From assembly GCA_016110215.1 (NCBI GenBank), contig JADWQD010000003.1, positions 124,001-188,000 on the forward strand: a DNA stretch of 64,000 nucleotides, written 5' to 3'. The DNA comes from Capronia americana (taxonomy: Eukaryota > Ascomycota > Eurotiomycetes > Chaetothyriales > Herpotrichiellaceae). Below are positions 54,164 to 64,000 of the stretch, piece by piece (the first letter of the stretch is position 1; each line of letters starts with the position of its first letter). The notes beneath the pieces were generated by a model. The model did no database searches. It had not been told where the DNA came from and was given only the letters and a program-made list of their open reading frames with translations. The position numbers were made by a program, and so were the translations under genes.

Positions 54164-55696
54164 TTACAATGAGATGAAGACGGACTTCAGCTCGGTCCAG
54201 AAGTCTGTCGAGTACTTGCTCAACTCGCGGCCGTCGCCGCTCTGCTTGAACCCGCCGAACGGCATGTCGATGGCCATGGTCGGGCTCGTGCAGTTGACGC
54301 CCACGGACCCGGCCTCGAGCTGCTTCGCGACGCGCAGCGCCCGCGAGATGTCCTTGGTGAAGACACTGGCGTACAGGCCGTACTCGGTGTCGTTGGCGCG
54401 CCTGAGCACCTCCTCCTCGTCGGTGAATGTGTTGACGCACACGACCGGGCCGAAGATCTCTTCCTTCATCACCTTGGAGTCCTCGGGCGCGTTGGCGATG
54501 ATCGTCGGCTCGATGAAGTATCCGGTGGTGCCTTCGCGGCCGCCGCCGATGGGCATGTCGAGCTTGTTATCCTTGGCATAGGTGAGGTAGCTCATTACAC
54601 GGTCGAACTGGATCTTGTCGGCCTGCGGACCGCGTCTGGTGCCTGCGACGGTGGCGTCGCCCGAGGTGCCCATCTGCACCATCGCCGTCTTCATCGCTTC
54701 CATGAACTTGTCGGCAATGTTGGCGTGGACGTAGACTCTCGAGGAAGCAATGCAGGCTTGGCCCGAGTTGGCGAGGATGGAGAATGCAGCCGCGGGGACG
54801 GCCTTTGCGAGGTCAGCGTCGTCGAAAATGACCAGGGGGCTCTTGCCGCCGAGCTCCAAGGTGACGTTCTTGAGGTTGGACTCGGCGGCGGCCTTCTTGA
54901 CGGCACGGCCGGCAATGACGGAGCCGGTGAAGGACACCTTGCGGATGTCCATGTGCTTGGCGATGGCTTCACCGCAGGGTCGGCCGTAGCCGCTGAGAAT
55001 GTTCAAGACACCCTTGGGCAACCCGATTTCCTGGCACAGCCGACCGATAACGAGGGACGACAGGGGAGACTTCTCGGAGGACTTGAGGACGAGGGTGTTA
55101 CCGGTGGCAAGAGCGGGGCCGACCTTGTTGATCAACATGAGGAGAGGAACGTTCCAGGGGATGATGCCACCGCAGACACCGAAGGGTTGACGGAAGGTGA
55201 TGTTGACGAAATCCTTGGTGTTGAGGGAGGAGTCGCCTTGGACGTCGAGGGCCCTGCTGGCGAAGTATCGAAGGATCTGGACGCCGTAGGCACCGAAGAC
55301 TGGAAGGGGTCAGCATTACATCCAATGGTAAAGTGTGTTGCAGCACTCACAGTCGCCAATGTATGGCTTGCCCATGCTGATGGCTTCCAGGTACCCGATC
55401 TCTTCCAAGTTCTTCTCGATGGCATCGGCCAACTTCATGAGGTAGCCTTGTCTGTCGCTGGCCGAAAGGGCTGCCCAGGCAGGGAAAGCAGCTTTGGCGG
55501 CCTTGACAGCCTCGTCGACGTCCTCAGCTCCGGCCTCATAGACGGACGCGGCGAATTTCTCATTGTTGGGGTTGATGATGTCGAACTTCTTTCCGGACTT
55601 TGAGGGAACAAACTCGCCGTTGATGAAGAGACCGTCTTCAATGCGCTTTGGCTTGTAGCCCTCGGTTGGGGCGTCGGTGGTTGCTGAGGGAGCCAT
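54164..55696 (-). CDS. Aldehyde dehydrogenase (NAD(P)+)
   Basis: Two exons, 55351-55696 and 54164-55299, give 493 residues, the standard length. The 51-bp intron (GTGAGT...CCAG, phase 1) is supported by frame and family alignment. Motifs: IIPWNVPLLM in the cofactor site, KSSEKSPLSSL, FTGSVIAGRAV, catalytic Glu in LELGGKSPL (about 263), nucleophile Cys in NSGQACIASSRV (about 297), and EEIFGPVV near the C-terminus. It oxidises aldehydes to acids; fungal Ald homologues act in ethanol and acetate use. The ATG at 55696 has a good context. A TATA box lies 102 bp upstream on the same strand, fitting a strongly expressed gene. Confidence 0.95.
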
Positions 55697-55797
55697 GGCT
55701 GACGACTGGCAAGTGCAGAGTTGTTTGTATGGTATTGCTGATCGACTGTGTGTTCGAAGAAGTCTGACAAGCACTGGAAGTCCAGGACAGCGAGGGA

Positions 55798-55804
55798 TTA
55801 TATA
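55798..55804 (-). promoter_or_regulatory. TATA box of the aldehyde dehydrogenase
   Basis: TATATAA on the minus strand, 102 bp before the ATG at 55696, in otherwise mixed sequence. Confidence 0.6.
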
Positions 55805-56089
55805 CGCTCGACACTCCGCCACCGACTCGCGGTCAGCCTTGGTGAAACATCAAAACACCCAGCAACGGCCACCAGTCACCGTCCACCCAGGGTTCGAACG
55901 GGTCTAGCGACATTTCTATCGTTAAGGCCAGCAGCGTAGCCTCTGGATTTGGATCCGTCGGAATCGACCGAGGCAAGCCAAGAGACAGCAACACACCGTT
56001 ACGTACCAGTCGCATATTCCTGAAGCGTCAAGGGCATCCTGGTATCCACCAAATCAGAGAATACGAAGACTACCACCTGGTATCGCCGG

Positions 56090-56120
56090 ACCCCCCTCCT
56101 CTTACCCCGCTGGGGGGGTA
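56090..56120. promoter_or_regulatory. C-tract/G-tract palindrome, candidate stress or zinc-cluster site
   Basis: ACCCCCCT, then TACCCC-N6-GGGGTA, with CCCCT on one side. The repeat is 390-425 bp upstream of the aldehyde dehydrogenase. CCCCT is the core of Msn2/Msn4-type sites and inverted C-tracts suit zinc-cluster dimers; identity unknown. Confidence 0.35.
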
Positions 56121-57900
56121 GAGTCCCGGAAAGGCCTAGCAGGCGAGGGAAGTCAGCAAGTTACAGGCGTGGGTTCCCGATCTGGCTGGAGATTTGTCGT
56201 TCTAGAGGAGTCTGAACGACGAAACGTAAGCAGTAGCGCAACGTGGTGGGCCCATCAAACGCAATGGTGTCTCGTTCCGACTTCAGTGCTTATTGTGTGT
56301 CACAGCTTGGTAGGAGAATATTCGTACTGCCTTATTCAGCCGCGTTATGCCAGTGAGAGCTATGATACAACCAGGTCACCAACCTGTCAGGGCTGAAAAT
56401 GATAAGTCGGTCGTCGCATCGGGTCCGTCCACGGCTGCTGCGAAGGTTTCTCGGTGGTAATTTGAAGGTCATGAGGGATGAAAATGGGCAGTCTCCCATC
56501 GAAGACTGGAGATAACGCATATCTCCTCTGCGCTGCTGTAAACGAGCTTGACTTTTCAAGTTCACATGTACGAGGTAGGATTGGATCGTTTCGTCTTGGC
56601 CAAAGTACCTGTCGATCTAGGATAGTTAAACGGACCCTGTCACCTCGGAAGATGAAAGCCGAAGATTACTTATGTCGATGGTCGTTTGCATTCACACTGC
56701 CCAGCAGCAGCACTGTCCTCGTCGTCGAATCTACACCAAGTAACGTGCGTGCCTTCATACAAATGACCATTCGCGTGTCAAATCTCCAGGTGCTGTGGTC
56801 AATCCGAGGGACGCTCGTGTCAGCGCCGTATTTGCTTGACAGGAACCCTTGTGGGGGCGAACCATACCCCGGGACGATTTGTCAACTGAAGCGCGAGGGC
56901 TCAGAGCTGGTAGGCGCCCGTTATGCGGATTAACGTCGCAGCTGGAGGGATTGGACGCGGCGATATGACTGAACAACACATCACAGTATGTGGTATCCAA
57001 GCCTTAGTTAGCTCGGTGGAGCCTGCGCCTGTATCATCCCTTCCTTCAGCAATACTATCGGTGTAGAATTGTCTGCTGAGCAGAGCAACCGTTGCGGAAT
57101 TCCGCGTTTCCACAGCACTTTTTGTTTACTCTCCTCGGGCTGGGCTACAAATACGGCCGCGGACAGTGCATCAACCTTTCACTTCGTCTCGTCATATAAT
57201 GTCGAGATGACTGATAGCAGTGATAACGAGAACTGGCGCATGTTCGGGAGCCGAGTGTCTGCTGGCCAGCGACGACTCTGGCACTCTGGTTACCGATGGC
57301 CTTTCCCTGTCTCTCCCTGTGCCGAGGTCGGAGGAACGAGTCCCTGGTACATAGCTACCGTTTGTGTAGATCCGGATGTATCCTATACCCGGCATCTCAT
57401 GCATATAGCCTGGCCGCCCAAGCACCGGGACATTGGCCCTCTCTCTTGAAGTTGTTGTCACTAAGTAGACGATGGGAACCTTCACGACGACTTGATTGGT
57501 CATGGGAAAGTGATTACAGGGGAAATTCCAAGCCCCACGCAATTCTCCGCAAGTTTGACAGCTCGTATTGGGGAACGAAGGAAGGAGGAATTCCACGGGC
57601 CTCCTCACGTCAGCTGGGAACGGGCATGGAGAGAGCTTAGCCGGAAGCGAAACGCTTTAAGACGGGGCATACATAGCAGCCACGCACCATTCGGAGTTAG
57701 CGGTTGCCACGAAGGGAATTCAGGTGGAGTTGTATTTTTCAGCCTTGTCCCCCATTCACCCTACCTGTCTGGTTGCAAGCAGTGTCAGGGGGAGACAGCT
57801 GCGTGATAGTATACACAACCGCTCGGACAACCACGGTGAGCATAAAGCCGTTGTCTGGGCCTCGTGGACCGTGAAAAGGTTCCATCAACTCCTTAGGGCA

Positions 57901-58878
57901 TCAAGAGTTGGTCCACTCAGGCTTCTTCTTCTCGGCAAAAGCTTTCATGCCGACTTTCTGATCCTGACTACCGAATAGGCTGTGGAAGATGCGTCTTTCG
58001 TATTCGACGCCCTCTCTCACACCGAGATCTTGGCTCTTGTTAACAACCTCCTTTCCCGCAATGACAGCTACGCGGCTGTAGCTTGCGATCTTCTCGGCCG
58101 TGTTGAGAGCGCCCTCCAGGACTTCCTTGTTCCCGCCGTCGAAGGCTTTGGCAGCAAGACCGTACTTCTCTGCGTCTTCGCCGCTGAAATTGTTCCCTGT
58201 CAGAATGATCTCCATGGCCTTGCTTTTGCCAAAGGCAGCCGTCAGGCGTTGAGAGCCGCCCGCCCCCGGGATGGTGCCCAGTTTGATCTCAGGTTGACCA
58301 AAATTGGCCGTTTTCGTACAGTATAGAATGTCGCACATCATGGCCAACTCGCAGCCGCCACCAAGAGCGTGGCCCGACACAGCCGAGATGACGGGCTTTC
58401 GGAGGGTTGTCAAGAAGGACCAGGGCGCGATGAAGTTGTTAACATATGCATCTGAAAAGGTCAACGGTGCCATTTCCTTGATGTCCGCGCCGGCTGTTCA
58501 GGAGGTGTCAGCTCATATGCCGCTCTTGATGGCGCTGCTTCTACCTGCAAAAGCCTTGTCACTCCCCGTAAGGACAATGGCACCAATCTCTTTGTCCTCT
58601 TCATACTTCTTTAAGGCATCATTGAGCTCGACGAACAATGCACTCGAGAGGGCATTGAGAGCCCTCGGTCGGTTCAGGGTGACTGTTCCTGTTAGCAGGG
58701 AAACAGCCATGACAAATCTCAAGCCAACCATACTTAAACCAACCCCGGGCCTGGGAGATGAGACAATGATGTTCTCGTAGCCGCTGGACGTGGATTGGAA
58801 TCGGACCAGACGCGGAAGAGACTGTGGAGCACCTGAGAAGGTGGTCACGCGGCGTGACAGGAGTCTCAGGGGAGTCAT
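57901..58878 (-). CDS. ECHS1: Mitochondrial enoyl-CoA hydratase
   Basis: Three exons, 58734-58878, 58545-58682 and 57901-58493, give 291 residues. It hydrates 2-enoyl-CoA in beta-oxidation. The first 30 residues are rich in Arg, Leu and Ser, as in a mitochondrial presequence. After intron 1 (58683-58733, GTATGG...ACAG) the frame reads GVGLITLNRPRALNAL. After intron 2 (58494-58544) it reads AFAAGADIKEM, the CoA-binding loop. Catalytic glutamates are in GGGCELAMMCD and in FGQPEIKLGTIPGAGG. Intron 1 is 51 bp, in frame and without a stop. The first intron has two possible acceptors; the one used here matches the family. Divergent from RER1 with a shared 521-bp promoter. Confidence 0.92.
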
Positions 58879-59399
58879 GGTTGATCCTTAGAGAGAAAGT
58901 GTCAAGACATAGGAATTGCAGCTGGGCTTTATCAAGCTCGAAATATGAAGCATTGGAAGTGGCCGACGACAACCGCAGTTTCGTAGTCCTCGGCTGTGAT
59001 CAGACCGAAGTTCCGCCGACCTCACGGGTAAGGATTAACACTTAATCCGGTGTTTGCCCCTAGTCCCCTTTGCTCCGCATCCGACGTGAGGCGCGAGGCG
59101 TTGGGCGTGAGGCGCAGTTGGTGCAAAACCTCCACCCGACTTTCACAAAAGGCTGCCAACGAGGAAAAAAGACGTGGCTTCAACGAAGTTGCCTCCCCGA
59201 TCTCGACCCTTCACTCCCCTCTCACCCTGCTGTTTGTCGCGCGCATATACCACCTTTGCGACACGGCTTTGTGACCTTCGCGTGTCTCAGTTGTCGACCA
59301 CTCCTCCCCCCTGCGTTTTGTTGAGGCCTGAAGCGCATGCGCAAACCCTACACAGCACAATTCACAACTGCCTCCGCGTCAGCTATCGCCGGTACAGAC
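58879..59399. other. Divergent promoter region, ECHS1 / RER1
   Basis: 521 bp between two ATGs, with a CCTCGG at 58988. The RER1 side is CT-rich before the ATG. Confidence 0.55.
58988..58993 (+). promoter_or_regulatory. Candidate FarA/FarB fatty-acid response core (CCTCGG)
   Basis: CCTCGG 110 bp upstream of the enoyl-CoA hydratase ATG, on the plus strand (CCGAGG on the gene strand). Orientation is not fixed for this element. See the thiolase site. Confidence 0.4.
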
Positions 59400-60069
59400 A
59401 TGGACGGGCCTGAGCCTGACACGACACCGTTTGATGCCATCAGCACACAAGGCAACAAGTTACTGAGGGTATGGGCACAAAGAAAGAGTCCACCAAGACA
59501 CGATCCAGCTAACCTGCCCGTTGTTAGCAATACCAAACCTACCTCGACAAATCTACACCATATGTCGCCTACCGATGGACGTCGACAGGCGTCATTCTCG
59601 TCCTATTCTTCCTTCGTATCGTCGTTGCACAAGGCTGGTACATTGTAGCCTACTGTCTCGGCATCTACCTACTCAATCTCTTCCTCGCATTCCTTCAGCC
59701 AAAGTTCGACCCCAGCCTGTCACAGGACGAGGGCATTGAGGATGGTGAAGGCTCTTCGCTACCCACGAAGCAAGACGATGAGTTCAGACCTTTCATCAGG
59801 AGGCTGCCCGAATTCAAGTTCTGGCACGCTGCGACCCGCGCAATCACAATCAGCTTCATTTGCAGCTGGTTCGAGTTGTTCAACCTGCCAGTCTTTTGGC
59901 CCGTTCTCGTCATGTACTGGCTGATTTTGTTTTCTCTGACAAGTGAGTTATATTTTGTTTCGCTGACCTGTCCACTGACGGTTAATTAGTGAGGCGGCAA
60001 ATACAACACATGATCAAATACCGTTATGTCCCATTCTCCTTCGGGAAGGCCAAATACTCGGGCAAATGA
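59400..60069 (+). CDS. RER1: Rer1, Golgi retrieval receptor for ER membrane proteins
   Basis: Three exons, 59400-59468, 59528-59942 and 59990-60069, give 187 residues, the family length. Introns of 59 bp (GTATGG...TTAG) and 47 bp (GTGAGT...TTAG); the second splits an ATG codon. The core is YQTYLDKSTPYVAYRW, then membrane segments VILVLFFLRIVVAQGWYIVAYCLGIYLLNLFLAF, the loop QPKFDPSL, FRPFIRRLPEFKFWH, and paired helices SFICSWFELFNLPVFWPVLVMYWLILFSLT. The tail MRRQIQHMIKYRYVPFSFGKAKY matches the conserved cytosolic end. Rer1 returns escaped ER membrane proteins from the cis-Golgi through COPI. Confidence 0.96.
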
Positions 60070-61195
60070 TGCGGCCATGGATGATATGTTATTTCTATTC
60101 AGATGTCGATGATCACGTGGGAGCTCGGTCGGAAGGGCATTAATGGCATCACGGAGGACCGTTCAGTACGATCACGTCCGTCTCTCTGCATGGGCCAAGA
60201 TTGACAGCCATATTGTGTGCTTTTCGTGATTCAGGCAACTGATGATTGGACAGCATACTAATGCGACGGATAGAACGATTGGGCCCGCTTGAATCGCCCA
60301 TATTTGCCATGAACCTGAGCTTTGAATGGATTTCTTCAAACTTGTTGTCGTCGTCTGCGGGTCCTTTCTTGACCACCTTTGCGTGTGACATTCGAATGCC
60401 GAAAATCGATCAGACATTGTCGGAGCGTCTTCTCACACTTACCCTTTCGAGTCGGGACGGCAATCTTATCTCCTTCTTACCTGCAGGACTGACACCAAAA
60501 TGCCGTCGCGCCCAGAAACAATATGTGTACCTATCGCCAGGAGATTCCTCGGAAGACGGTTTGGCCGGACCGAGATCCTCATTACGAAATCCACCTGCAC
60601 GATGCCGATGAAGATCCGAGCATATACGAAGGTCGCTCTATCACGAGCAGTATGCCTTGAGGGGTCAATGAGGTCAGCTCAGATGTAACCAGATAAGCCC
60701 AGGCGGCCCTGAGGAAGTTGTCAGCCTCGTCGAGCTGATGGAGACGATACGTTGGCTGACAGTCTAGGCTTGGGTTAGAGGAACCAATGATTCCGTACAC
60801 TTGAACACCAGTGCCACCAATATCCTCGTTATTGCTCCTCGTTATGTGAGGCACCAGTACCGTTCACATTCTAAGCTCTCTCCTTTCTGTCGCATCGAAT
60901 CTCACCCGCCTATCTTAGATTCATTTTTGATTCCACTGATGGATGCCTCTCACCCGGGATTGTTATGTGCCCTGATAATGGCATGGGTTTCTCCTTTGCG
61001 AGGGTTCTCGTCGCTATGCGGACCGTCGATATCGCTCTTCGCGGGAGATGTTGAGGCCAGGCTTACGGAGTTTGGTGCACGACGATCCAACTTCGAATCG
61101 AACAGCTCGCATTTGTATAAATACATCGGATTTGGCTGACGGAGGAGCCAGAGTTCCTTCTCGCACCAGACCGTCACCCGATTCACCGCCTCGGT
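60070..61195. other. Intergenic, 1.1 kb
   Basis: 3' flank of RER1 and upstream region of the small secreted protein. No feature recognised. Confidence 0.5.
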
Positions 61196-61756
61196 ATGCG
61201 CACGTCTACCATTCTGTTAGGGATGCTCACCCTCTTCCCTATTAGCACTCCCGCTACTCCCCCTGCGCTTACAATCCGTCAAACGGACAACGACAACATC
61301 GCTCTCTACCTCAACGGCACGAATTTCGACATCAACTACTTGCAGACCTTTGAGCTGTCCTACGCCAACACGTCGGCCTATGTTGGGAGGGTCAAATATC
61401 AATCCTATGCGGAGGCCCTCATAGTCGGTAGCTTCAGCGGCAGCGACAACTCGGTTTCCTTCTTGTCCATCCACCAGTCTCCAACAGGCTTCCAGCAGAT
61501 GTACATTGTTGCCGACGACAGTCAGCCCGTGGGCTTCAGCGTGCCTCATGGCGGCCCACCACAGGGTGGAAGCACGATGGGATTCTCGTTTGGCTCTGAT
61601 GGAGAGTTGTTGCACGGTGGCATCAATCGGTTCTACGCGTGCCAGAACGATGCACTGGCATCGCTGAATACGTATCAGATCTACTGGAACGCCGCTGGGC
61701 AGCCGTTGGGGTGGACCTGCCAGGGACCGATCCAGATACAGGCGGGTGATGCTTGA
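61196..61756 (+). CDS. Small secreted protein, hypothetical
   Basis: A single exon of 186 residues with a signal peptide (MRTSTILLGMLTLFPISTPA, likely cut before TPPA). The mature part is beta-rich, with sequons NGT and NTS and two Cys (YACQ and WTCQ) that could form one disulfide. The sequence pattern (repeated F-x-x-x-Y strands, GGPPQGG loop) resembles uncharacterised fungal extracellular proteins, but no family was recognised. The ATG at 61196 directly begins the signal peptide. Confidence 0.7.
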   Translation: MRTSTILLGMLTLFPISTPATPPALTIRQTDNDNIALYLNGTNFDINYLQTFELSYANTSAYVGRVKYQSYAEALIVGSFSGSDNSVSFLSIHQSPTGFQQMYIVADDSQPVGFSVPHGGPPQGGSTMGFSFGSDGELLHGGINRFYACQNDALASLNTYQIYWNAAGQPLGWTCQGPIQIQAGDA

Positions 61757-62887
61757 GCCAGTCCCCGTGATGTACCGGGTGGTAATGAAGGTGTGTGAAT
61801 GGTTGTGTCTTACCTAAATCTGTCGGCAGGCCAAGTGCTAGGACAATGGCTTTCGAGGTTGCCGTTCTTGTGCTCACGGAGAATCCAGCACTTCTGTATG
61901 ATCATATCGTCCACTTTAAGAATATCTTCCAGAAGAACTAGCCTTGCTTGCCGCGGCAATCCACCAGGTGACTGTGCAGAGCATGACGCTGGTCGTGGTG
62001 GTCGGACTGTAAAAGATGACGAAGACTTCTGCTAAGCGTTGGTGGGCCTGAGGACGACAGCAAGCTGCCTTCTGAGACAGTCACACGCGAGGGACGGATC
62101 GAACAGGCTCGGGTGTCTGCAAACGAAAGAGGTGACGAAATGGCAAGGCGACACTGAGGTACAAGTGAATGACTCGTGGCGGCTCTTTCCTCGCGCTTCC
62201 TGTCTGCGCCATCCCGCTCTCGGTGTCCTGCCTCGCTCGATCTTCACATTGCTCATTTGACACCGACAACAGCTACCTGCCATCTGCCTTTTTCTACGCT
62301 CACTGCGACACGCCTCCTTAGTCATAGCCACGGCGCTACACTGACACAGCCTTTCCTGGGGAAGAGGCCCGTTTCGCCAAGTAGGTCCTTTCTCTATCGC
62401 CTTCCGCATTTGGGGGCGTTTCCCAATAGCTTGCAGAATGCCCAACCTCGCCAGCAAAAACGCCGCCATACGCACATTTCGGTTGTCGCCTTGTCGTTTG
62501 GGGGCGCATTCATTCCACTTGGCCTTCAAACCCTATCAAAACTGCCTTTCCAGTGTTCGATAGAGTACCTTTCAGAAACAAGTCTGCGCCTCGTTCTGCT
62601 CATCACATGCTTTACATTTGTTACGGCCATTCGCCTGTATGACTTTATACTCTTTTCAGGGTGCCTCAAGCCGTTGCTGCCCCTCCACCAGTGGCCTGAG
62701 AAGGACATTGGAGCGGATATCCCTCTTTCGTCAATTATCGCAGGCGATAAAAATAAATCTGGGCCCCAGGAGAGGGGTCGCGGAATGGCATATGGCTACA
62801 AATACAGATCAACGGCCTTGAGCCTCATTTTCCGAGTGGAAAACTTGGATCAGTCGTTGACAGACCTCCGGCCTGTTGCGCGTCGAC
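61757..62887. other. Intergenic, 1.1 kb, upstream of the last gene
   Basis: Contains a long open frame on the plus strand (from about 62176) that runs into the next gene in another frame and lacks support. No other feature. Confidence 0.45.
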
Positions 62888-64000
62888 ATGGCGTCTCGCA
62901 ATGGAGTCTCTTTGCTCTTCATCCTTTCACTCATTTCGGGTTCCGAAGCTGCCGTCCACTTCAAGAGCTGGTACGGACAGTTCAGCGAGGTCTTGGAGCA
63001 AATTGTGCAGCGGGATTGCCAGCAAGAGTATCAGGTATACCTCACCAAAGAGGCGCCAAAAGACTACCTGAGCCAGACCATCACACCTGTCATCGACTGT
63101 ATCCTGGAGCATTTGAACGAAACTCGCAAGTCTAATATTGCCGCCGCGGCGGTCCTCCTGGGTCTCCTTCCCACAACACTGGGCGGTGTGGGCTCAACCA
63201 CTGTCGAAGTTGGCCTGGTTGCCCTTAGACGACCGTTCCTCGCCTTTCTGCTTGCAGCCGGCGCCCCGGCGGTGTCGCCGATTCGAACGTTCGACTATGT
63301 CGACACGAAAGAGCTGCTGACCAAAAAGCCCGGAACTGCCAAGATCTTGCCAATGGGATCAACCGCAAACACGCTGATCTCTGCCTTTGAGTATCTCATG
63401 GCCGCTGCCGCAGTGGTGAACCTGGCGTTAGTGAGCTACGAACTCTGCATCCAAACCGTATGCTCCTTCGCTCCCGAGGATGCGTTCTTGCCTGCGCTCT
63501 GGGCGTTTCTGGCAATCGCCGTCCACTTCTTCGGTACCTGGTCAGTCTATCTGCGCACGAGGATCGTTCTCCTCGAGCCGAATGTGAACAGATCATGGAT
63601 ACAACATATCTGGAGAAGAATATGCGCAGAATTCACACCATCAGCGGCAAGAGAAGTTGCAAGACTGGAAATCAGGGACGAAACATACGGCTATATCTTC
63701 CTGAGCTGGTTCACCTCCATGGGGACCGTGCTGCACATTGTGTACGGGACGCTCGTCTTCTCGAGCATTTTGTTCATCTCGACCAGCGACGCTGTCACAG
63801 TTGTGGCGAGGTATCTTTCTTCCACTCTCGTGTGCCGAGCGATCGTGATGTATGAATTAAGTGGGCTGCGACAAGTGCTAAGTCAAGGAAGGAGTAGTTC
63901 TCATGGTGGGCCAGAGTTTATACCCATGGAGCCGCGTGCGGGAAGCTCGCTGCTTGATGCTGGTCGCAGCCATTCATGGCAGAGCAAGACGTCCAGTCGC
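62888..64000 (+). CDS. Multi-pass membrane protein of unknown function (partial, 3' end off the right edge)
   Basis: An open frame of 371 codons from ATG 62888 to the window end with no stop. A signal peptide (MASRNGVSLLFILSLISGSEA) is followed by an extracellular part with two Cys and one NET sequon, then at least five hydrophobic helices: AAAAVLLGLLPTTLGGVG, LISAFEYLMAAAAVVNLAL, LPALWAFLAIAVHFFGTW, FTSMGTVLHIVYGTLVFSSI and a weaker one before them (FLAFLLAAGAPAV). The last 55 residues are polar, rich in Ser and Gly, and cytosolic-like. The length and layout fit a fungal plasma-membrane protein with no known function. Confidence 0.75.
   Translation, partial: MASRNGVSLLFILSLISGSEAAVHFKSWYGQFSEVLEQIVQRDCQQEYQVYLTKEAPKDYLSQTITPVIDCILEHLNETRKSNIAAAAVLLGLLPTTLGGVGSTTVEVGLVALRRPFLAFLLAAGAPAVSPIRTFDYVDTKELLTKKPGTAKILPMGSTANTLISAFEYLMAAAAVVNLALVSYELCIQTVCSFAPEDAFLPALWAFLAIAVHFFGTWSVYLRTRIVLLEPNVNRSWIQHIWRRICAEFTPSAAREVARLEIRDETYGYIFLSWFTSMGTVLHIVYGTLVFSSILFISTSDAVTVVARYLSSTLVCRAIVMYELSGLRQVLSQGRSSSHGGPEFIPMEPRAGSSLLDAGRSHSWQSKTSSR

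Larger units (their letters stand above)
55697..57900. other. Intergenic, 2.2 kb, no gene recognised
   Basis: Upstream of the aldehyde dehydrogenase. Contains a TATA box (55798-55804), a C/G-tract palindrome (56090-56120) and overlapping small ORFs without domains. The second half is plain. Confidence 0.5.

Noticed and set aside
55871..55885. GGTTCGAACGGG, another T-loop-like string
   Set aside because: The two sides cannot pair into a stem and no other tRNA arm is visible.
56478..56933. 151-codon ORF in the 2.2-kb spacer
   Set aside because: No recognisable motif, uneven composition, no intron signals and no supporting neighbour.
62176..63135. 320-codon open frame on the plus strand
   Set aside because: It overlaps the membrane-protein gene in another frame, begins with a non-ATG codon, and its second half lacks any domain. 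The frame at 62888 has a signal peptide and helices.

Overview
The window is nuclear DNA of a filamentous ascomycete (Pezizomycotina). The evidence is the gene content (SAT4/PTH11-type rhodopsin-domain protein, fungal 3-hydroxyanthranilate dioxygenase, Rer1, Brr2, Msh1, Rcl1, Rtf2) together with GT-AG introns that are mostly 46-60 bp long. Genes lie about 2.5 kb apart on both strands. I saw no transposon, rRNA, tRNA or CRISPR array. The class (for example Eurotiomycetes versus Dothideomycetes) cannot be fixed from sequence reading alone.

Layout. 0-10 kb: a truncated Dal5-type MFS transporter at the left edge (-), a lysine-methyltransferase-like ORF (-), a three-exon rhodopsin-domain membrane protein (+), a zinc-knuckle protein of unknown function (+, family member A), mitochondrial ribosomal protein mL50 (+) and a 3-ketoacyl-CoA thiolase (-). 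10-25 kb: a GNAT/ankyrin-like protein (+), the intronless 2232-residue spliceosomal helicase Brr2 (-), a four-TM protein (-) and a secreted esterase-like protein (-). 25-42 kb: an Env7/STK16-type kinase (-), a PWWP/LEDGF-like chromatin protein with five exons (-), a PAP2-type membrane protein (-), Rcl1 (-), 3-hydroxyanthranilate 3,4-dioxygenase (+) and mitochondrial MutS homologue Msh1 (-). 42-49 kb: two paralogous zinc-ribbon proteins (family members B and C, both +) flanking a tiny single-TM ORF, then an SDR (-). 50-64 kb: Rtf2 (-), a Gre2-like reductase (+), an aldehyde dehydrogenase (-), a mitochondrial enoyl-CoA hydratase (-), Rer1 (+), a small secreted protein (+) and a multi-TM protein that runs off the right edge (+).

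How the genes relate. Most are housekeeping genes with no sign of a biosynthetic cluster. The thiolase and the enoyl-CoA hydratase both serve beta-oxidation, and each has a CCTCGG core (the FarA/FarB-type fatty-acid element) in its upstream region. The most distinctive content is a three-member family of uncharacterised proteins (A at 5.4 kb, B at 42.3 kb, C at 46.2 kb). They combine small N-terminal zinc-binding modules, a disordered linker and a shared alpha-helical C-terminal region. The B/C comparison also reveals a second coding exon of B, and this family is the best candidate here for something undescribed.

Exon boundaries were derived by hand from splice consensus, frame continuity and family knowledge. 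None has transcript support.
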